A DNA stretch of 64,000 nt from the NCBI GenBank assembly GCA_019428905.1, contig JAHYJN010000005.1, positions 20,523 through 84,522 of the forward strand. Direction: 5' to 3'. The DNA is from Candidatus Brevefilum sp. (GTDB lineage Bacteria > Chloroflexota > Anaerolineae > Anaerolineales > Anaerolineaceae). The notes under the pieces are model-generated. The model was not told where the DNA came from. It searched no databases and saw only the letters and a program-made list of their open reading frames with translations. The translations under genes and the position numbers were made by a program. Positions 26,718-36,100 of the stretch are shown here, one piece after another. Positions within the stretch are counted from its first letter, which is position 1. Each line of letters starts with the position of its first letter.

Positions 26718-27588
26718 TGGTTTTAATACTGATGATGGGGTTATGTTCCATGTAAGCTGTCAGGTTGCGATAAAAATAGTGTGGGTCTTGAAAGCGGACC
26801 ATGTGCAGGGATTTCTCGTGTGCCGTAACTTGAACGCAATCTCCGCTGGTAAGGTGAAGAGGCGTTTGCCCGTCCACACTGACCACAGCCTCGTGTTGGG
26901 TTTGAACGCGGATGCAAACTTCAGAGCCTTCCGAGAGGACCACCGCTCGGTCGATGGACAGATGGGGAGCAACTGGCATCAACAAGATGTTCCTGATTTC
27001 GGGCGGCAGGATAGGACCGCCGGCTGCAAGCGCATAGGCCGTTGAACCCGTCGGTGTGGCAGCGATGAGCCCATCCGCCACATAGCTGGCGATGTGGGCG
27101 CCGTTCAAGATGGCTTCGACTTCAATCGGCCGGACGTACTGTCCCCTGGCGACCACAACATCATTAATCACATCGCAGAGTTCCTCTTGTTGGCCCTCGC
27201 GCATGCAGCTTGCGGCGAGCATCATCCGCTTTTCGTAGCGGAATTCACCCGCCAATAGGCGCGGCAGGTAAGCGGGCCATTCATCACGTTTGAGCTCGAC
27301 CAGGAAGCCGAAATGACCGATATTGATCCCCAAGAGCGGCACATCGACAGGCGCACACAGGTGACCAGCACGCAGCATGGTGCCGTCACCCCCCAGGGCA
27401 ATCAGCAGGTCATAGGATTTTGCGTTGACGGATTCCCGCAGGCTGTCATCGTACAATGAGCCGACTTCGGCTTTTGTCCCCATTTCACGGATCTTCGACC
27501 CGACTTCGTGGGCCACTTCCAGCGCCTCTGAAATGTTTGGGTTGGCCAAAACAGCAATGTTCTGGGGAGGAATTACGCTTGGTGTCAT
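26704..27588 (-). CDS. nadK: NAD kinase
   Basis: NadK phosphorylates NAD to NADP using ATP or polyphosphate. The GGDGT motif is at residues 66-70, followed by LGINIGHFGFLVEL, the NE-type segment is partly changed (CDVINDVVVARG), and TPTGSTAYALAAGGPI is the conserved Gly-rich region. The 294-residue length is normal. It lies between a lipoprotein gene and the zinc-ribbon membrane gene; nadK and recN are neighbours in many bacteria, which supports both calls. Confidence 0.94.
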   Translation of the reverse strand: MTPSVIPPQNIAVLANPNISEALEVAHEVGSKIREMGTKAEVGSLYDDSLRESVNAKSYDLLIALGGDGTMLRAGHLCAPVDVPLLGINIGHFGFLVELKRDEWPAYLPRLLAGEFRYEKRMMLAASCMREGQQEELCDVINDVVVARGQYVRPIEVEAILNGAHIASYVADGLIAATPTGSTAYALAAGGPILPPEIRNILLMPVAPHLSIDRAVVLSEGSEVCIRVQTQHEAVVSVDGQTPLHLTSGDCVQVTAHEKSLHMVRFQDPHYFYRNLTAYMEHNPIISIKTNDRS

Positions 27589-27650
27589 ATCGCCCTAATT
27601 ATAGCCGTTTTTATCAGGCATCTCAAACCTTAGCGGATTTCGGACTGGTG

Positions 27651-29201
27651 CTATTCCACCCACAGCATTTCAACCGCGTTTCCTAGGGGCAGGCCTTCGG
27701 TGATGGTTTTGGGCTTTAAGCCAGGAAAGATAAATTGCATTAATGCCCCTTCGGACTGGATAAAAAAGGCTTGTGAATCGGGTTGCCAGAAGACGTTCTC
27801 AACAGGCCCAGGGACCAGTGTTTGCAGTGGGAAATTGCTGTTGGATTGGTATAAACGCGCCCCAGCCGCAGAATTTTCCCCATCCCCCCAGGTTATCAAC
27901 CAAGTTCCATTGGGTGATGGGCGAGCATTTCCCTGCCCCGGCAACTGCAGGCTGTCCCCGTTGGGGGTGAACAATAAGACGCCCTGAGAGCCTGCTGCAA
28001 CAAACGTCCCGGTTGGATCCCACCGCAGGCGATCCCAACTTCCCCCTTGCTGTAAGAGATACTCGCTGCTTTCTGGGCGTAAGCGGTAAATGCCGCCGGA
28101 CAGCCCTAAGGAGATGGCGCTTTCGTAACTCAACGAGAAGGCGATTGTGCTGGTTTCTGGATCAAAGGCGACCCCTCGGAAAGCGCCTTCAATGATCATA
28201 CTTTCTTTTAGGTCATCCGTACCCACTGTGCGTAACGAGCGGGGGCCATCCCTGGTCATTGAATAACTGATGAAGATATTTTCATTCAGCCAGCCCACAA
28301 ACACTTCCTCGAGACTGGCTGAGAGCGGCTGGTAGACGATATCCACGTTAATTAAGCTCGGGATGAGCAGACCCGTCACAAAGGTCGCACGCCAATCGTT
28401 CTCGCCAGGGCGGTCGATTTCAAGCTCTTGAGAGATCAACCAGTTACCCCCAGGTGCCCACAAGGGAGATGTGTTTTGGGAGAGAAAACGGTTGGCGCGA
28501 TCAATTCGGTCATTAAGCGTATCTAATACAAACAGATCGCTGTTGTCATTATTTAGTGCAGCATTGAAGGCTAAGAAGCGCCCATCTGGTGACCAGGCCA
28601 GCCCATCCGGCCGTGTGACGATTTCCAGGGCGTCAGCGGCGCGTGTGCCTTCCTGGTTGACAACCTGGCGCTGGAGGGGCAGCGAAAGCAAGGGGGTGAT
28701 TGTTGTGACTCCGAAGGTGGTCAGATCGACCTGGTAAAGTGCCAGCTCTTCGGCATTGATTACGGAGCCCGCCCGGATGGCCAAAACGCTTCCATCAGGG
28801 GAGCGGCCGCGGAGCAGGTCTCCGGTCAGGATTGGTTCTGGCAGGCTGATTTCAGAGGTAGTTTCGGCATAAATATCGTAGGCGTGCAAGTCATTTCCAC
28901 CCGGTGCCGGGAACACCAGCCAGGGTCCCTCAGCGTCCATGGCGGGCGTTGGCGTTGGCGTGGGGGTCGATGTGGGATCTGGCAGGACCGTAGGGACGGA
29001 TGGGGTGAAGATGTAATCAGGTCCGCTGATCGCAGATTGGGTTAAGGCAATGGCCGTCCCCCAGGCCTCCGCGGTAGGCGTGCCTGACCATGATGCCGGC
29101 CGGGGAGAGGTGAACTGGCAAGCCATTCCTGCTGCCAGAATGAGAACCATGGCCCAGGCCAAACGCAGCCTCACCTGCTTCATCTTAGGCTTTGGCATCA
29201 A
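27651..29201 (-). CDS. Beta-propeller lipoprotein
   Basis: This 516-residue secreted protein has a type II signal peptide with lipobox LAAGMAC (Cys near residue 28), followed by a Thr/Pro-rich linker (STPTPTPTPAMD). The rest consists of repeated beta-strand blocks such as GLAWSPDGRFLAFNAALN and LRWDPTGTFVAAGSQG, which resemble TolB/WD40-like propeller blades. It is probably anchored on the outer face of the membrane. Its start overlaps the pcrA stop by 4 bp. The function is unknown, and a role in DNA repair would be a guess. Confidence 0.72.
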   Translation of the reverse strand: MMPKPKMKQVRLRLAWAMVLILAAGMACQFTSPRPASWSGTPTAEAWGTAIALTQSAISGPDYIFTPSVPTVLPDPTSTPTPTPTPAMDAEGPWLVFPAPGGNDLHAYDIYAETTSEISLPEPILTGDLLRGRSPDGSVLAIRAGSVINAEELALYQVDLTTFGVTTITPLLSLPLQRQVVNQEGTRAADALEIVTRPDGLAWSPDGRFLAFNAALNNDNSDLFVLDTLNDRIDRANRFLSQNTSPLWAPGGNWLISQELEIDRPGENDWRATFVTGLLIPSLINVDIVYQPLSASLEEVFVGWLNENIFISYSMTRDGPRSLRTVGTDDLKESMIIEGAFRGVAFDPETSTIAFSLSYESAISLGLSGGIYRLRPESSEYLLQQGGSWDRLRWDPTGTFVAAGSQGVLLFTPNGDSLQLPGQGNARPSPNGTWLITWGDGENSAAGARLYQSNSNFPLQTLVPGPVENVFWQPDSQAFFIQSEGALMQFIFPGLKPKTITEGLPLGNAVEMLWVE

Positions 29202-31399
29202 TCCCCCAAAATCTCCAGGCTGGACATGGAAGCCACCAGGGCTTTGAGCCCCAAACCCTCAAAATACACTTCAACGGTCTCATCGCCATATTCTAACCGG
29301 CTGTTGCGCACTATGCCTTCACCATACACCGGGTGTTGAACATGCATCTCCGGGTGGAACCGCTGGGTGCGGCTCTCCGTCTTGTTTGTGACCGTCCGCT
29401 TGGGTGTGGGCGTATATTGGCGGTCCCACTGGTACTGGTTGACATCATATTCGTTGCGCTTATTTGCAAACCGACTGAAATTCCCCTTAGTTAGGGCATC
29501 GGGGATGTCGGATAAAAATCGCGAGGGCTGCATGTATTCATAGCTGCCATACGGGCTGCGCCGTCGCTGCGCCCTGACCAGGAACAGACGATCCTGGGCA
29601 CGGGTTAACCCCACATAAAACAGCCGACGCTCCTCAGCCAACGCTTCCGGGTCATCCCGCGAGCGTGAGTGGGGTAAGAAAAATTCATCCAGGCCAACGA
29701 TGAAGACTTGCGAAAATTCCAAGCCCTTGGCGGCATGCAGGGTCAGCAAGGTGGGTGCATCAATTGTGTCAGGGAGGGTGTCCTGGTCTGCCACCAACGC
29801 CATTGCTTCTAAGAACTCGCCCAATCCCTGTTCTTCATATTCGAGCAGCACACTCCGTAATTCGAGGACGTTCCCCCAGCGATCTTGCAGTTCGTCACTA
29901 TCGGCTTTGATGTAGCCTTCGTACCCTGTGTCCAGCAGGACCTGGTCAAACAGCGCTGTGAGTGGGATTTGATCGAGATTAGCCTGCCACCCTGCCAGCA
30001 GCTGGCTGAATGGGCGTAAACGGATGGCGGCGCTTCCCAAATAGGTGTCATCGACTGAGTTGCCATCGGTATTCAAAAACAGCAGGGTCTCACCACTGCT
30101 GAGGCCTGCTTGCCGGGCGAAAGTTCGTAGTTTTTCGAGAGAGACCTGCCCGATGCCGCGCGGTGGAAGGTTGATCACCCGGTTGAGGCTGACCTCATCC
30201 TTGGGGTTGTAAATCAGCCGTAAAAAGGCGATCATATCTTTGACCTCACGCCGGCCGTAAAAGCGCTGGGCGCCTACCAGGCGGTAGCTCATGTTTGCCC
30301 GGCGGAAGGCTTCTTCCAACTGCCGAGATTGGGCATTGGTGCGGTACATGATCGCAAAATCCGATTCCTTCGCTTTCCCCGCTGCAACCTGGCGGGCAAT
30401 GGTTTCGACCACGTAGGCGGCTTCATCGTGGTCATCCGGCGCCTCATAGATGGTGACTGATTCGCCTGCCCCACGGTCGGTGAACAAGGCCTTCTCCGTC
30501 CGGTGCGGGTTCTGATTGATCACGGCAACGGCTGTATCAAGGATGGTTTGGGTTGAGCGATAGTTCTGTGTCAGCAAGATTTTTTCGCCGGCAGGATAAT
30601 CCTTCGTAAAGCGCTGGACATTGCGATAATCCGCCCCGCGCCAGCGGTAGATGGATTGGTCTTCATCTCCGACAACAAAGATGTTGTTGTGAAGTGAAGC
30701 CAGGTGATGGATCAGCTGGTATTGGGCCAGGTTGGTGTCCTGGAATTCATCCACCAGGATGTGTTGAAATCGTTGGGCATACTTTCGGCGCAGATCCGGT
30801 TGGGTTTCAAGCAGGTTCGCTGTGTAGAGCAGCATGTCATCAAAATCCATGGCATTGCTGGCGACCAGGTAAGCCTGGTAGGCGTGGTAAAGGCCTTTGA
30901 TGGTTTCGTCACGGTAACTGACCAGGGGGTATTCAGCGGGTCCGAGCAGATCATTTTTTGCATTGCTGATGCGTGATAGTACCTGGTTCGGTCGGTAATC
31001 GCTCTCGTTAAGCCTTCTTTCTTTGATCACAAGCTTGATCAGCGCCAGCTGGTCATCAGCATCGTAAATGACGAAATTGGCGTCGACAGGCAAGTGCGCT
31101 GCTTCCCGGCGCAAGATGCGCCCACAGATGGCATGAAAGGTGCCCAGCCAGAGCCCGTTGGTCTTTTCCCCTAACAGGCTTTCCACGCGGTGACCCATCT
31201 CACGAGCGGCTTTATTGGTGAAGGTGACGGCCATGATCTGGTAGGCTGGGACTTCTAATGCAGCAATTAGGTAGGCGATGCGATAGGTAAGGACACGGGT
31301 TTTCCCCGACCCGGGGCCGGCCAACACCAGTATGGGTCCGGGTGGTGCGGCTACGGCCTGTTGCTGCTGGGGGTTAAGTTGGTTGAGCAGGTCTGACAT
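29198..31399 (-). CDS. pcrA: ATP-dependent DNA helicase PcrA/UvrD
   Basis: This is an SF1A 3'-5' helicase of 733 residues. The Q motif LNPQQQQAV, Walker A GPGSGKT at residues 28-34, motif II LVDEFQDTN, motif III GDEDQSIYRWRGAD, motif IV NYRST, motif V TLHAAKGLEF and motif VI EERRLFYVGLTRAQ are all present. The C-terminal PVYGEGIV stretch is the Tudor-like tail typical of PcrA. It is the first gene of the pcrA-lipoprotein-nadK-membrane protein-recN run. Confidence 0.94.
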   Translation of the reverse strand: MSDLLNQLNPQQQQAVAAPPGPILVLAGPGSGKTRVLTYRIAYLIAALEVPAYQIMAVTFTNKAAREMGHRVESLLGEKTNGLWLGTFHAICGRILRREAAHLPVDANFVIYDADDQLALIKLVIKERRLNESDYRPNQVLSRISNAKNDLLGPAEYPLVSYRDETIKGLYHAYQAYLVASNAMDFDDMLLYTANLLETQPDLRRKYAQRFQHILVDEFQDTNLAQYQLIHHLASLHNNIFVVGDEDQSIYRWRGADYRNVQRFTKDYPAGEKILLTQNYRSTQTILDTAVAVINQNPHRTEKALFTDRGAGESVTIYEAPDDHDEAAYVVETIARQVAAGKAKESDFAIMYRTNAQSRQLEEAFRRANMSYRLVGAQRFYGRREVKDMIAFLRLIYNPKDEVSLNRVINLPPRGIGQVSLEKLRTFARQAGLSSGETLLFLNTDGNSVDDTYLGSAAIRLRPFSQLLAGWQANLDQIPLTALFDQVLLDTGYEGYIKADSDELQDRWGNVLELRSVLLEYEEQGLGEFLEAMALVADQDTLPDTIDAPTLLTLHAAKGLEFSQVFIVGLDEFFLPHSRSRDDPEALAEERRLFYVGLTRAQDRLFLVRAQRRRSPYGSYEYMQPSRFLSDIPDALTKGNFSRFANKRNEYDVNQYQWDRQYTPTPKRTVTNKTESRTQRFHPEMHVQHPVYGEGIVRNSRLEYGDETVEVYFEGLGLKALVASMSSLEILGD

Positions 31400-31518
31400 G
31401 ATAAAATCGATTCTACCTTTGCCGTTTCACAGGGTCAACGAACCGGGTTAACAGGTAAGATGGATCATGGTCTCTGAAATTTATTGTTTTTATGATACCC
31501 CAATAGATAAATAATACA

Positions 31519-32592
31519 TTAAATATTAAAGCGGATGGTGATCACATCCCCATCCTGTACCAGGTATTTTTTCCCTTCCAGACGCAGTTTTCCGTGCTGC
31601 CGGGCTTCAGCAAAGCCGCCTAACGCTGTTAATTCTTCATAGCTGACGACTTCTGCACGGATAAAGCCCCGCTCCATATCTGAGTGGATGTGTCCAGCGG
31701 CATCCAGGGCGGTCGCACCGCGTTTGACCGTCCAGGCATGGACTTCTTTCTCTGCTGCGGTGAAAAACGAAATCAGGTTCAGCAACTCATAGGATAAGCG
31801 GATGAAGCGGTTCAGGCTGGGCTCTTCAATCCCATATTCTGAGCGGAACATAACAGCCTCTTCCGCAGGCAATTGGGCGATATCCATCTCCAACTTGGCT
31901 GGTATGTAAATCAGGTGAGTCTTTGCAAAAGGAACTTCGATATCCAAGGGGGGTTGGTCTTCAGATTGGTTAATGACGATCAATTGTGGTTTCCGACTGA
32001 GCAGCCCATAGCTGGAGAGCATTTTCGCTTCTTCCTCTGAAAAGCTCACATGGCGCAGGGGAATTTCCCGTTCCAGGCTATCAGCCAGTTTCATAAACAG
32101 ATCATTCTCCCGGGCCACCTGGGCTTTATCTCGACCATGGCCACCCCGTTGGCGTTCTTCTTCGAGCCGGTTCAATTTACGTTCAACTAGGATCAGGTCG
32201 TTAAGGATCAGTTCGGCTTCCATGGTAGCGAGGTCACGCTTTGGGTCGATGGACCCGGTACTATGGGGGACAAGCGGGTTCTCAAAATGGCGGATGACAT
32301 GGATGAACCCATCCATCTTTGAGAGGGTGTTGAGTAATGGCCCAGAAATCCCACTCTGGGAAGTTTCGCCATCCAAGCCGGCGATGTCATTGTAGGTCAC
32401 TTTGGCGTAGACCACCTTTGGAGGTTTAAATAAACCCCGTAACGCCTCTACCCGCTCATCCGGTACGTCAACCACGGCCGTGTGAACCGACAGCGCCTTG
32501 CCGCTGATCCCGGTGGGTGCATCACCCTGGGTAAGGGCGTTGAATAAGGTGGTTTTTCCTGATTGAGGCAACCCGATGATGCCTAGTTCCAT
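31519..32592 (-). CDS. ychF: Obg-family P-loop ATPase YchF
   Basis: This 357-residue protein is a universally conserved ribosome-associated NTPase. The P-loop is GLPQSGKTT (from residue 7); the family binds ATP rather than GTP. The specificity segment VINQSED takes the place of NKxD. A coiled-coil insertion lies near 135-180, and the C-terminal TGS domain ends HSDMERGFIRAEVVSYEEL, the clearest YchF mark. The usual VPDERVEALRGLFKPPKVV segment is also present. GGAG precedes the ATG. Confidence 0.93.
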   Translation of the reverse strand: MELGIIGLPQSGKTTLFNALTQGDAPTGISGKALSVHTAVVDVPDERVEALRGLFKPPKVVYAKVTYNDIAGLDGETSQSGISGPLLNTLSKMDGFIHVIRHFENPLVPHSTGSIDPKRDLATMEAELILNDLILVERKLNRLEEERQRGGHGRDKAQVARENDLFMKLADSLEREIPLRHVSFSEEEAKMLSSYGLLSRKPQLIVINQSEDQPPLDIEVPFAKTHLIYIPAKLEMDIAQLPAEEAVMFRSEYGIEEPSLNRFIRLSYELLNLISFFTAAEKEVHAWTVKRGATALDAAGHIHSDMERGFIRAEVVSYEELTALGGFAEARQHGKLRLEGKKYLVQDGDVITIRFNI

Positions 32593-32775
32593 ATTGTGCT
32601 CCAGATAAATTCGCCCTGTTCGTCTGACAGACAGGGCGGTTGGTTTTGTTGTTATGATACCAAACCTTGTGGTTGAGATCGCTTCGAGGTGATCAAATGA
32701 TTAATCTCGCCAGTAGTTGTGGTACAAGGCTCTAATCATACTTCAACTCATTTCGATTACCAATGTTAAATAGTA

Positions 32776-32866
32776 ACTACTCAGCATGTGAGTAAATTGG
32801 GGGGTGTGGTGTGGCGGCTTCGCCGCCACACCACACCCCCCACCCTTCAGCAGCAGGTTTACCTGA
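32776..32866. repeat. Dispersed repeat copy 3, carrying an inserted hairpin
   Basis: CTACTCAGCATGTGAG forms the left end and CCTTCAGCAGCAGG...CCTGAG the right end, as in copy 2. Between them lies a perfect palindrome absent from the other copies. Confidence 0.55.
32798..32842. repeat. Perfect 21-bp hairpin inside repeat copy 3
   Basis: Arms 32798-32818 and 32822-32842 are exact reverse complements with a three-base loop (TTC). The arm begins with a G run followed by TGTGGTGTGGCGGC. No T-run follows, and it lies upstream of the tRNA promoter. Confidence 0.8.
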
Positions 32867-32924
32867 GAAGTTATGTTATACATTGAATTCGATGTATGAT
32901 TGAACAGCGGTTTTCATCTGCACC

Positions 32925-32953
32925 TTGACCTGTACAGCGTGATTGGATAAAAT
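32925..32953 (+). promoter_or_regulatory. Promoter of tRNA-Leu
   Basis: TTGACC (32925-32930), a 17-base spacer and TAAAAT (32948-32953) place the start about 5 bases before the tRNA 5' end at 32965. This is the best sigma70-type promoter in the window. Confidence 0.82.
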
Positions 32954-32964
32954 AAAGTCCTCCA

Positions 32965-33046
32965 GCCGAAGTGGCGGAATTGGCAGACGCGCACGACTCA
33001 AACTCGTGTGCCTTCGGGCATGTGGGTTCGATTCCCACCTTCGGCA
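32965..33046 (+). tRNA. tRNA-Leu (CAA)
   Basis: The acceptor stem GCCGAAG pairs with CTTCGGC (33039-33045), and A33046 is the discriminator base. The anticodon stem CACGA/TCGTG encloses the loop CTCAAAC, giving anticodon CAA (leucine, UUG). A long variable arm (TGCCTTCGGGCA) and the T-arm GTGGG-TTCGATT-CCCAC complete a class II tRNA. The terminal CCA is not fully encoded (CCT follows). Confidence 0.95.
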
Positions 33047-33060
33047 CCTGGAGCATCATT

Positions 33061-33091
33061 AAAAGCCCATCTTTAAACCAGGTGGGCTTTT
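33061..33091 (+). terminator. Terminator after tRNA-Leu
   Basis: AAAAGCCCATCT (33061-33072) pairs with AGGTGGGCTTTT (33080-33091) with one G:U pair. The stem itself ends in the T-run. Confidence 0.85.
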
Positions 33092-33163
33092 AGCGTAAAT
33101 GAACCAGTTGGATGATCTTTTCTGCTCAAACACAGTCAAAATCAAGGTATGATTGAATAGACA

Positions 33164-36100
33164 ATGAAAACATCCTGTCTTGAGATCCGTCTATTGGGGC
33201 CGGTTGAGATTTTATTCAATCGTGAACCTCTCAAGATTCCCCGCCGGGTTGAGCGGGGCATCCTTTATTACCTGGCTGTTATGAACCAGCCGGTCAGCCG
33301 GGAAAAGCTGATTGACTTCCTCTGGCCGCAAGCAGAGCAGATGGATCCGCGCGGGACGTTGCGCACAGCGCTTTCCCGCTTACGTCGAGCACTGCCTGAT
33401 CCATCCCTGCTGGTTGCTGAACTTGACCAGGTTACATTAGATTTTTCTCGCTGCAGTGTTGACCTGACCCAATTCGAGGAATCCTATCAAAGCTTACAGG
33501 GGATACTTTCCGCTTTACCTCAAAATCAAACGATGCCTGTTCAAATTGTCAACCAAATTACTGAGAGCCTTGCTTTATGGCATGGGGATCGGATCATCCA
33601 GGGGGATGACCTGAGCGATTACCCCGAATTGGATGCGTGGTGCCAAACTTTGAACAATGATTTGGGTTTGCACCGGGTGTTTTTACTCAAGCGCTTAGCA
33701 GAACACTACCAAGCTTCGGGGAAGCTTGAAATGGCGATGGATCTATTCATTCAATTGGGACGCCTGAATCACCTGGATATCCCTTCGCACCTGGCTGTCA
33801 TTGATATGTTGATGAAATTGGGACGCCACCAGGAATCGCTGGAATTTTGTGACGCCCTGGAAGTTTACTTTGAACGCGAGCTGAATGCCCCCTTGCCTGA
33901 TGAAATTATGCAACGCTGTCAACACGCCCAGATGCTGCTCTACACGACTGGGCGAAAGAGCGGTTTGGGATGGCCTGTATCCACTTCGATCCAACTGCCC
34001 CTGGTTGGACGCAGCACTGAATTATCACAGCTCAGGGATGCTTTTTATCGCGGCGGATTGGTCTTGCTGACAGGGGAAATGGGCGCTGGCAAAACTCGCT
34101 TGGTGCAGGAATTGTATGAAATCCTCTCGCCAAAACCCATGCTGATCATTGCCCCCGCAAGGGAAAGCGAAAACACTTTGCCCTTCGCGCCAATTATCCA
34201 TGGATTGCGCCGTCATGTACCAGAGGAGGTTTTAATAGCAGTCGACACGGTTTGGGCAAACCAGTTAACGCTGTTGTTGCCTGAACTGACCAAGATTCGT
34301 GAAGATTGTGACCCATCAAAGGTAAATCCAATTCCAGCTTCTCGGCAGCACCTTTTTGATGCACTGCATCACTTGCTGTTAAGTGTTGCCGGCACATATG
34401 GACGCATCTTCTTTTTGTTGGATGATGCTCATTGGGCAGACCAGCAGACCTTGCAGGCTTTGTCTTATCTAATAACACAAGGGTACTTTGATGAACACGG
34501 GGTACTGATCATGACCGTTCACTCCGAGTATCCCAACCAAGGGATTGACGAAATAGTTGATCAATTTCATCTTTCCTACCCAATCCAGATGATCCATTTG
34601 CCCGGGCTAAACCCGGACGAGGTGAGAAGTCTGATTCAGCAAGTGTTGAGTCAGACCCTATCACCAGCATTTTATGAACAGCTGTATCGTGAAACAAATG
34701 GCAATCCCTTGATGGTGTTGGAAACCATCCGCCATGTGTTGGAGATGTCAACCAATATCGAAGACCTGCAAAGCATGGATCGTTTTCCATTACCTGGGAG
34801 CATCCAGGCGCTGATTCGAAATCGCCTCAACCGCCTAGGCAAGGATGCGCGGTATATTCTCACCTGTGCTGCATTGATCGGGAATGACATTTCTGTAAAT
34901 TTATTGCAGAGGGTTTCAGATTTCCGTCAGCATACGTTTCTGCGCGCGCTCGATTCATTGGTTCAAGAAGGTTTTCTCCAGGCGAACACCATCCAACAGA
35001 CGAACCAAGAGCATTTATCTTTCATGCACGAAAAGATGCGAGAAGTTGTGATCTTGGAAGCGCCTGCCACCCATCGGCAAATTATTCACCAACGGGTTGC
35101 CAGGTTATTAAGCCATGAACCCCATGCTTCTGATCAAGCGGCGGTGATTGCTGAGCATTATCAATCAGGTGGTGATCTTCCCAACGGCTTTACCTGGCTG
35201 CTTAACGCTGCTGGGCATGCCTGGTCGCTAGGCGCCAGGGAGGATGTAAATCGATCCTTTCAGCAAGCGGAGAGAATGGTAAACCATTCACCTGAAGGAC
35301 TTTTCTCACTCAACGACATCTTACAACTTTATCACCAATGGAGTGATTTTGCTTACCAATCGAACCAGGTTGATTTACTGGAAGCATTGGGGGTGAAACT
35401 TCAGCAACTGGCCAAACAGGAACCGGGTGACCCGTTGATGGGTTTATCGAGGATGGCACTTGCGAATGCCTGTTTCTTACGTGAAGATTACGATACGGGC
35501 ACGGTATTGATCGACGAATCGGTTGAGAATCTTAAAGGGAACCGCCATCCTGAGTTGTTGATCAAAGCGCTTTACTATCAGGCATCTTTTCGCTGGTGGA
35601 CGCTTGATTTCGAAGGCGTTTTCACCGCAGCCGATCAGATCTCGAAAATCCTCGACAATCCTGGTTTTGATATCTCGAATAGAATTTCGTTCGAATTTGC
35701 GGTTAAGTTTCTCTTGGCTGATACCTATTATGCTCAAGGGGAGGCAATCCGTGCCTTGGAGATTGCCGAAGATGCCTACCGCACTTACTTCGACCAACTT
35801 GGCACTTTTGACCGACTGCGCGCTTACCATATGTTGACCTACTGCTTTTATATTGCTGGGCAGGTCGAAAAGTGCGTACATTTTGCATGGGAAGCATTGA
35901 AGATTGCTCAATCCCTCGATAATTCGGTGGTTGAAACACTTTCATTAATTAACCTATGCAAAGCTGAAATTGAGCAGGGTCAAATCGATTCTGCCTTTCA
36001 GCATGCCGCTCGGGTATTGGAGTTGGCTGAAACCAACAACAAGATCCAGAATATTGTGGCAGCCAACACAATCATTGGTACAATTTACGATATTCTGCAT

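Larger units (their letters stand above)
32593..32924. other. Intergenic region between ychF and tRNA-Leu
   Basis: About 330 bp without a gene. It holds the large hairpin at 32798-32842 embedded within the third copy of the CTACTCAG repeat. Confidence 0.5.

Noticed and set aside
32871..33059. 62-codon open frame on the - strand
   Set aside because: It lies antisense across the tRNA-Leu gene.
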